Source: Xanthobacteraceae bacterium (GTDB taxonomy: Bacteria; Pseudomonadota; Alphaproteobacteria; Rhizobiales; Xanthobacteraceae). From it: a DNA stretch of 37,238 bases. The translations under genes were made by a program, and so were the position numbers. This document shows, in pieces, positions 33,383 through 37,238 of the stretch. The DNA lies in assembly GCA_030037885.1 (NCBI GenBank), contig JASHPU010000276.1:1-37238 (forward strand), given 5' to 3'. Below the pieces are notes generated by a model. That model saw only the letters and a list, made by a program, of their open reading frames with translations. It was not told where the DNA came from and made no database searches. The first letter of the stretch is position 1. The number at the start of each line of letters is the position of its first letter.

Positions 33383-33841
33383 ATGCCGAAAACCGTTTAT
33401 GTTCTCAACGGCCCGAACCTCAATCTCCTCGGCACGCGCGAGCCCGAGCTGTACGGCCGCGCCACGCTCGCCGAGGTGGAAAAGCTCTGCCGCGCCACGG
33501 CGCAGCGCGTCGGGCTTGCGGTCGAATTTCGCCAATCCAACCACGAGGGCGAGATCGTCGATTGGATTCAAGAGGCGCGCGCCGAAAAGGCCGCCGGCCT
33601 CATCATCAATCCGGCCGGCTACACGACCACGTCGGTCGCCATCCTCGACGCTTTGCACACCATGGAGGCGCCCGTGATCGAGGTGCACATCACCAACATC
33701 CATGCCCGCGAATCCTTCCGCCGGCACTCGTTCGTGTCGCGTGTGGCGCACGCCGTAATCTGCGGCTTCGGGATCGAAGGCTACGCTCTTGCCATGACCG
33801 GCCTTGCTGCCCTGATCGGCGCCACGGATCGCAAGGGTTGA
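33383..33841 (+). CDS. aroQ: Type II 3-dehydroquinate dehydratase
   Basis: A 152-residue enzyme of the shikimate pathway that dehydrates 3-dehydroquinate. Family marks: [18 protein letters not shown] (8-25) with the catalytic Tyr24 in the flexible loop and Arg19. Then [15 protein letters not shown] (~50-64), [13 protein letters not shown] (~75-87), and [15 protein letters not shown] (~98-112) with the catalytic His. Length is typical and the fold is dodecameric in the family. ATG 33383 is used although the frame is open to 33362. The accB GTG begins two bases after the stop, so aroQ-accB-accC form one unit, an arrangement known in this order. Confidence 0.96.
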   Translation: MPKTVYVLNGPNLNLLGTREPELYGRATLAEVEKLCRATAQRVGLAVEFRQSNHEGEIVDWIQEARAEKAAGLIINPAGYTTTSVAILDALHTMEAPVIEVHITNIHARESFRRHSFVSRVAHAVICGFGIEGYALAMTGLAALIGATDRKG

Positions 33842-33843
33842 TC

Positions 33844-34314
33844 GTGGCGCGCAGGCCGGAAAGCCCGCCGCAACGGCCCGCCATCGATCACGATGTGATC
33901 CGGGAACTGGCGAAGCTGCTCGACGAAACGGGGCTTACGGAGATTGCAATCGAACAGGGCGGCGTGTCGGTGCGGGTCGCCCGTCATGCGCCAGCCGTTG
34001 CGCGCGCGCGGCCTGCGGAGCCGACCGTGCCGAGCCCGAGCGTCGCGCCGGGAACAGCAGTGATTGACCCGGTCCAGCATCCCGGCCTGGTCGTTTCACC
34101 CATGGTCGGCACCGCCTACCGCGGTCCGGCCCCCGGCGCGCGGCCCTTCGTCGAAATCGGCAGTGCGGTGAAGGCCGGCGATACGCTGCTCATCATCGAA
34201 GCCATGAAGACGATGAACCAGATCCCGGCATCGCGCGCCGGCGTGGTGATCCAGATCTTGATCGAAGACGGCCAACCCGTGGAGTACGGTCAGCCGCTGA
34301 TGATCGTCGAGTAA
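33844..34314 (+). CDS. accB: Biotin carboxyl carrier protein of acetyl-CoA carboxylase
   Basis: A 156-residue carrier. The N-terminal helical part (DHDVIRELAKLLDETGLTEIAIEQGG) is typical of AccB, then a Pro/Ala-rich linker (~55-75) and the biotinyl domain (~80-156) beginning VVSPMVGTAYRGPAPGARPF. The lysine in IIEAMKTMNQI is biotinylated. The start is a GTG at 33844, two bases after the aroQ stop. accC follows after 111 bases that contain the inverted repeat. The two encode the biotin arm of fatty acid synthesis. Confidence 0.95.
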   Translation: MARRPESPPQRPAIDHDVIRELAKLLDETGLTEIAIEQGGVSVRVARHAPAVARARPAEPTVPSPSVAPGTAVIDPVQHPGLVVSPMVGTAYRGPAPGARPFVEIGSAVKAGDTLLIIEAMKTMNQIPASRAGVVIQILIEDGQPVEYGQPLMIVE

Positions 34315-34316
34315 CA

Positions 34317-34410
34317 GGCGAATAGCGAATGGCGAGCAGCGAATTGGGAGCATGCTGGCGCCAAGGCCTGCGCCGCCATTCTATTCGCCATTCGCCATTC
34401 GCTATTCGCC
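34317..34410. repeat. 19-bp perfect inverted repeat in the accB-accC spacer
   Basis: GGCGAATAGCGAATGGCGA (34317-34335) and its exact reverse complement (34392-34410) are separated by 56 bases. The right arm is preceded by another partial copy (CTATTCGCCAT at 34381-34391). The spacer between accB and accC is 111 bases and almost wholly this element. Similar GAATAGCGAAT-rich intergenic repeats occur in Bradyrhizobium-like genomes, to my recollection. In the transcript it could form a long stem within the accBC message. Confidence 0.75.
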
Positions 34411-34425
34411 GCGCCCGGCCTGCCG

Positions 34426-35778
34426 ATGTTCGATAAGATTCTCATCGCCAATCGCGGCGAGATTGCGCTACGCGTGCTGCGGGCCTGCAAGGAGCTCGGC
34501 ATTGCTACGGTCGCGGTGCACTCGACGGCCGACGAAGACGCCATGCACGTGCGCTTGGCCGACGAGAGCGTGTGCATCGGTCCGCCGCCGGCCAAGGACA
34601 GTTACCTGAACATCCCCGCGCTCCTTGCCGCCTGCGAGATCACCGGTGCGGACGCCGTGCATCCCGGCTACGGCTTCCTGTCGGAAAATGCCCGGTTTGC
34701 CGAAATCCTTGCCGAACACAACGTGCACTTCATCGGTCCGCGCCCCGAACACATCCGCCTGATGGGCGACAAGATCGCAGCCAAGCGCGCCGCTGAACAG
34801 CTCGGCATTCCGACCGTCCCCGGCTCGGAGGGCGGCATCGGCAGCGACGAGGAAGCGCGCCGCCTCGCTGGCGAGACCGGCTTTCCCGTCATGGTCAAGG
34901 CAGCGGCCGGCGGCGGCGGACGCGGCATGAAGGTGATCCGCAGCGAGGCGGATCTGCCGTCGGCGCTGGCCATGGCGCGCGCCGAGTCGAAAGCCGCCTT
35001 CGGCGACGACACGCTCTATCTTGAAAAATATCTCGAGCGGCCGCGTCACATCGAAATCCAGGTGCTCGGCGACGGCAAAGGCCGCGCCATCCATCTCGGC
35101 GAGCGTGACTGCTCGCTGCAGCGCCGCCATCAGAAGGTGTGGGAAGAAGGCCCCTCCCCCGCGCTCAACACGACGGCGCGCGACGCCATCGGCGAAACCG
35201 TCGCGCGAGCGATGCGCGAAATCAAATATTTGGGCGTCGGTACCGTCGAATTTCTCTACGACGACGGCGCCTTCCATTTCATCGAGATGAACACGCGAAT
35301 TCAGGTCGAACACCCGGTGACGGAAATGATCACCGGCATCGACCTCATTCTGGAACAGATCCGCGTCGCTGCCGGCAACGACCTGCAGCTTGGCCAGGAC
35401 GGCGTCAAGTTTCACGGCCATGCCATCGAGTGCCGCATCAATGCCGAAAATGCCGTGTCGTTTCGGCCGTCGCCGGGCAAGATCATTCATTACCATCCGC
35501 CGGGCGGCTTAGGCGTGCGCGTCGATTCCGCCGTCTATCACGGCTATGCGATCCCGCCGTTTTACGACTCCCTCGTCGGCAAGCTGATCGTGCACGGCAA
35601 GACGCGCGTCGAATGTCTGATGCGGTTGCGGCGTGCGCTCGACGAGTTCGTGATCGACGGCGTCGAAACCAACCTGCCGCTGTTCCGCGCCCTGGCGCAG
35701 GAAAAGGACATCATCGACGGCGACTATCACATCCACTGGCTCGAGGAATTTTTGGCCCGCGGCGGCTTGGCATCGTAG
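34426..35778 (+). CDS. accC: Acetyl-CoA carboxylase, biotin carboxylase subunit
   Basis: A 450-residue ATP-grasp enzyme that carboxylates the biotin of AccB with bicarbonate and ATP. The N-domain starts MFDKILIANRGEIALRVLRA and has HPGYGFLSENARFAE (~79-93). The glycine-rich loop is KAAAGGGGRGMKV (~158-170), and the HIEIQVLGD strand (~208-216) follows. Metal and catalytic residues are in FIEMNTRIQVEHPVTEM (~287-303) with Glu and Arg of the carboxylase site. Length is the family norm. It is followed by the convergent response regulator, with 2 bases between stops. Confidence 0.97.
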   Translation: MFDKILIANRGEIALRVLRACKELGIATVAVHSTADEDAMHVRLADESVCIGPPPAKDSYLNIPALLAACEITGADAVHPGYGFLSENARFAEILAEHNVHFIGPRPEHIRLMGDKIAAKRAAEQLGIPTVPGSEGGIGSDEEARRLAGETGFPVMVKAAAGGGGRGMKVIRSEADLPSALAMARAESKAAFGDDTLYLEKYLERPRHIEIQVLGDGKGRAIHLGERDCSLQRRHQKVWEEGPSPALNTTARDAIGETVARAMREIKYLGVGTVEFLYDDGAFHFIEMNTRIQVEHPVTEMITGIDLILEQIRVAAGNDLQLGQDGVKFHGHAIECRINAENAVSFRPSPGKIIHYHPPGGLGVRVDSAVYHGYAIPPFYDSLVGKLIVHGKTRVECLMRLRRALDEFVIDGVETNLPLFRALAQEKDIIDGDYHIHWLEEFLARGGLAS

Positions 35779-35780
35779 AT

Positions 35781-36200
35781 TTACGCTGACGCCAGTTCCG
35801 GAACGAGAGGCGTATTGGCGGCGTCAAGCAGGCTCATCATGAGCCGTCCGACCGCTTCCGGTTCGTAGGGTTTGCGCACAAATATCGCGCCTGGCACGCG
35901 CTGTTGCGGCTCGAGCCCCTCCACGCGGGCTGAGGCGTAGATCACGGGCAGCTCGGGCAGCATTGCTCGGGCGCGGCGTGCGAGCACGGTGCCGTCCATA
36001 CCGTCACCGAGATTGATGTCGGTGAACAATATATCGACCGGCGCGGCAGCGAGATACCGCAAGGCTTCGCCAGCGCTGCCCGCCGCGTGTACGACAAAGC
36101 CCTGTTCCGACAATGCCTCCGCGACCCATTCGGCGATCAGGAGCTCATCCTCGACCAGCAGAATGCGAATTGGTAGGTTAACTCTCAAGGCCGTTTGCAT
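35781..36200 (-). CDS. Single-domain response regulator
   Basis: A 139-residue REC-domain protein without an output domain. The acidic pocket is LLVEDELL (Glu17, Asp18), the phospho-acceptor is Asp61 in FTDINLGDGMDG, and the switch lysine is Lys110 in VRKPYE. Such stand-alone regulators act by protein contact or in phosphorelays, for example with HWE/HisKA kinases. No kinase gene lies nearby. The initiation at 36200 is preceded by an intergenic region with a 12-bp AT palindrome 63 bases upstream. Confidence 0.92.
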   Translation of the reverse strand: MQTALRVNLPIRILLVEDELLIAEWVAEALSEQGFVVHAAGSAGEALRYLAAAPVDILFTDINLGDGMDGTVLARRARAMLPELPVIYASARVEGLEPQQRVPGAIFVRKPYEPEAVGRLMMSLLDAANTPLVPELASA

Positions 36201-36471
36201 TGTCGCGGTTCTTTGCGCTTTGAAAGGCCGAACGTCTCAGGGCGCCGAACGGTCCAACCTGACTAAAATTTTAGGCTGACATGATTTGCGCAGAGTTAAT
36301 TAAACATGCGGCCGGTGACATATGACGCCGCACGGCCGACACCACGCGGCGGCGCGCCGCAGTCGGAACCGAAGCGGCGTGCCAAACCTCGGAAGAGGCC
36401 CGACCAAAAGCGCGCAATAAGCACGACCGCCGACCCTTGAACCGCGAAAACTTAGCCGGTTAAACGAACCC
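36201..36471. promoter_or_regulatory. Divergent intergenic region with AT palindrome, response regulator / aat
   Basis: It holds CTAAAATTTTAG at 36263-36274, a perfect 12-bp palindrome, and AGTTAATTAAAC at 36294-36305, both AT-rich islands in GC-rich DNA. These are the likely promoter and operator part for the response regulator. Nearer aat there is GGTTAAACGAACCC (36459-36472), which matches the sequence near the PAS sensor. No gene is seen. Confidence 0.4.
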
Positions 36472-37146
36472 ATGGCCAGCCGCGACTCCGTCCTGATCGA
36501 CATTACGCCGGAGGTTCTGCTCAAGGCGTATGCCTGCGGCATCTTTCCCATGGCGGAAGGCGCCGACGATCCGGCGCTCTATTGGATCGAACCGGAACGA
36601 CGCGGCATCATTCCGCTCGACCGCTTTCACGTACCGGGGCGCTTAGCGCGCACCGTTCGCTCCGATTGCTTTACGGTCTTCGTCGACCGCGACTTCGACG
36701 CGGTGATCACCGCCTGCGCAGAGCCGGCGCCTGGACGCGCGCGAACCTGGATCAACGGTCGCATTCAGCAGCTTTACCGCAAGCTCTACGAACGCGGCGA
36801 CTGCCACAGCGTCGAAGCCTACGATGGCGATCGGCTGGTCGGCGGCCTCTATGGAGTGTGCCTCGGCCGAGCATTTTTCGGCGAGAGCATGTTTCATCTC
36901 GCCCGCGACGCGTCGAAGGTTGCGCTGGTTCATCTGGTGGCGCGACTCAAGGTGGGTCAGTACCGGCTGCTCGATACCCAGTTCGTGACCGACCACCTGC
37001 GCACCTTCGGCGCGACCGAGGTACCGAGGCCGGCTTACCACAAGCTGCTCGATGCGGCTCTGGTCGGGGCCGGGAACTTCGAAGCGCTGCCGCTCGACCG
37101 GCCGGTTCCGGGCCGCGCCGCGCTTGCCGTGCTGAACAAGGGCTGA
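36472..37146 (+). CDS. aat: Leucyl/phenylalanyl-tRNA-protein transferase
   Basis: A 224-residue enzyme that adds Leu or Phe from aminoacyl-tRNA to proteins beginning with Arg or Lys, marking them for ClpAP degradation (N-degron pathway). Family blocks: [17 protein letters not shown] (~16-32), [18 protein letters not shown] (~37-54), [20 protein letters not shown] (~92-111), [19 protein letters not shown] (~124-142) and [16 protein letters not shown] (~166-181). It is cytoplasmic. ATG 36472 is directly preceded by TTAAACGAACCC, with no clear ribosome-binding site. In relatives it follows accC, but here the response regulator is inserted between them on the other strand. Confidence 0.96.
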   Translation: MASRDSVLIDITPEVLLKAYACGIFPMAEGADDPALYWIEPERRGIIPLDRFHVPGRLARTVRSDCFTVFVDRDFDAVITACAEPAPGRARTWINGRIQQLYRKLYERGDCHSVEAYDGDRLVGGLYGVCLGRAFFGESMFHLARDASKVALVHLVARLKVGQYRLLDTQFVTDHLRTFGATEVPRPAYHKLLDAALVGAGNFEALPLDRPVPGRAALAVLNKG

Positions 37147-37150
37147 GCGG

Positions 37151-37238
37151 TTACTGCGGCGGCGGCTCGGCGGCGCGCGGCAGCGGACGCGTCGCGCGCT
37201 GATGCGGTTGTGCCGGGTGACGAGCTCGCGCCGGGGCC
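37151..37238 (-). CDS. C-terminal end of a further gene, Pro/Arg-rich
   Basis: A minus-strand frame ends at TAA 37151 with RAAEPPPQ after a Pro/Ala/Arg-rich stretch. Only ~28 codons lie in the window. A proline-rich tail would fit a secreted protein such as the DUF2155 protein often found near aat, but the visible part cannot prove it. The frame could also be non-coding. Confidence 0.35.
   Translation of the reverse strand, partial: APARARHPAQPHQRATRPLPRAAEPPPQ

Overview
This 37 kb window is a GC-rich, gene-dense stretch of a chromosome, most likely from an alphaproteobacterium of the order Hyphomicrobiales (Bradyrhizobium / Rhodopseudomonas / Pseudolabrys-like). The case rests on several families typical of that group (DUF5330, DUF1236, DUF2336, DUF1491, a Ros/MucR zinc-finger regulator, a DivJ-like sensor membrane domain) and on the order M48 protease - DsbA - aroQ - accB - accC - aat, which I recall from its members. 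This assignment comes from family recognition, not from a database search. I see no tRNA, rRNA or CRISPR array.

Layout. 1-177: the end of an IS5-type insertion sequence, cut by the window edge. 194-3110: a 14-TM drug exporter, an unrecognised helical protein and a YcgN cysteine-cluster protein. 3336-7714: a bifunctional penicillin-binding protein, a DUF1214/DUF1254 membrane pair, a lipoprotein and a 63-codon protein. 7797-10975: DUF2336, DUF1491, a peptidoglycan-binding membrane protein and a DivJ-like sensor without its kinase domain; a CtrA-like box lies at each end of this block. 11350-14842: DUF5330, SufE, a MucR regulator, a membrane protein and Fe superoxide dismutase. 14920-19095: class IV aminotransferase, haloacid dehalogenase, a small protein, a secreted pair including a cytochrome c'-like protein, an SDR with an altered active site, and DUF2905. 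19123-20171: RidA and a HigBA toxin-antitoxin pair, divergent around a perfect palindrome. 20180-25898: methylcrotonyl-CoA carboxylase beta, DUF1236, a strong terminator, and a three-gene operon of NEW3 protein, ABC ATPase and ABC permease. 26168-30831: NUDIX hydrolase, GST, and a co-directional run of aminotransferase, QueC remnant, queuosine-precursor transporter, RraA-like protein and YdcF. 30992-37238: M48 protease, DsbA, aroQ-accB-accC, a single-domain response regulator, aat and the end of one more gene.

Most of the window is housekeeping: envelope maintenance (PBP, M48, DsbA), fatty acid and shikimate metabolism, Fe-S assembly and leucine catabolism. Four places look unusual. First, the DivJ-like sensor has lost its histidine kinase and runs directly into a peptidoglycan-binding gene. 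Second, a 53-codon C-terminal piece of QueC, with two of four zinc cysteines replaced, is wedged between an aminotransferase and a queuosine-precursor transporter, as if synthesis had given way to salvage. Third, one palindrome between ridA and higB can be read as two opposed promoters, the higB one probably giving a nearly leaderless mRNA. Fourth, the accB-accC spacer carries a 19-bp perfect inverted repeat that looks like an intergenic repeat element. Many convergent genes end within 0-17 nt of each other, leaving no room for terminators.
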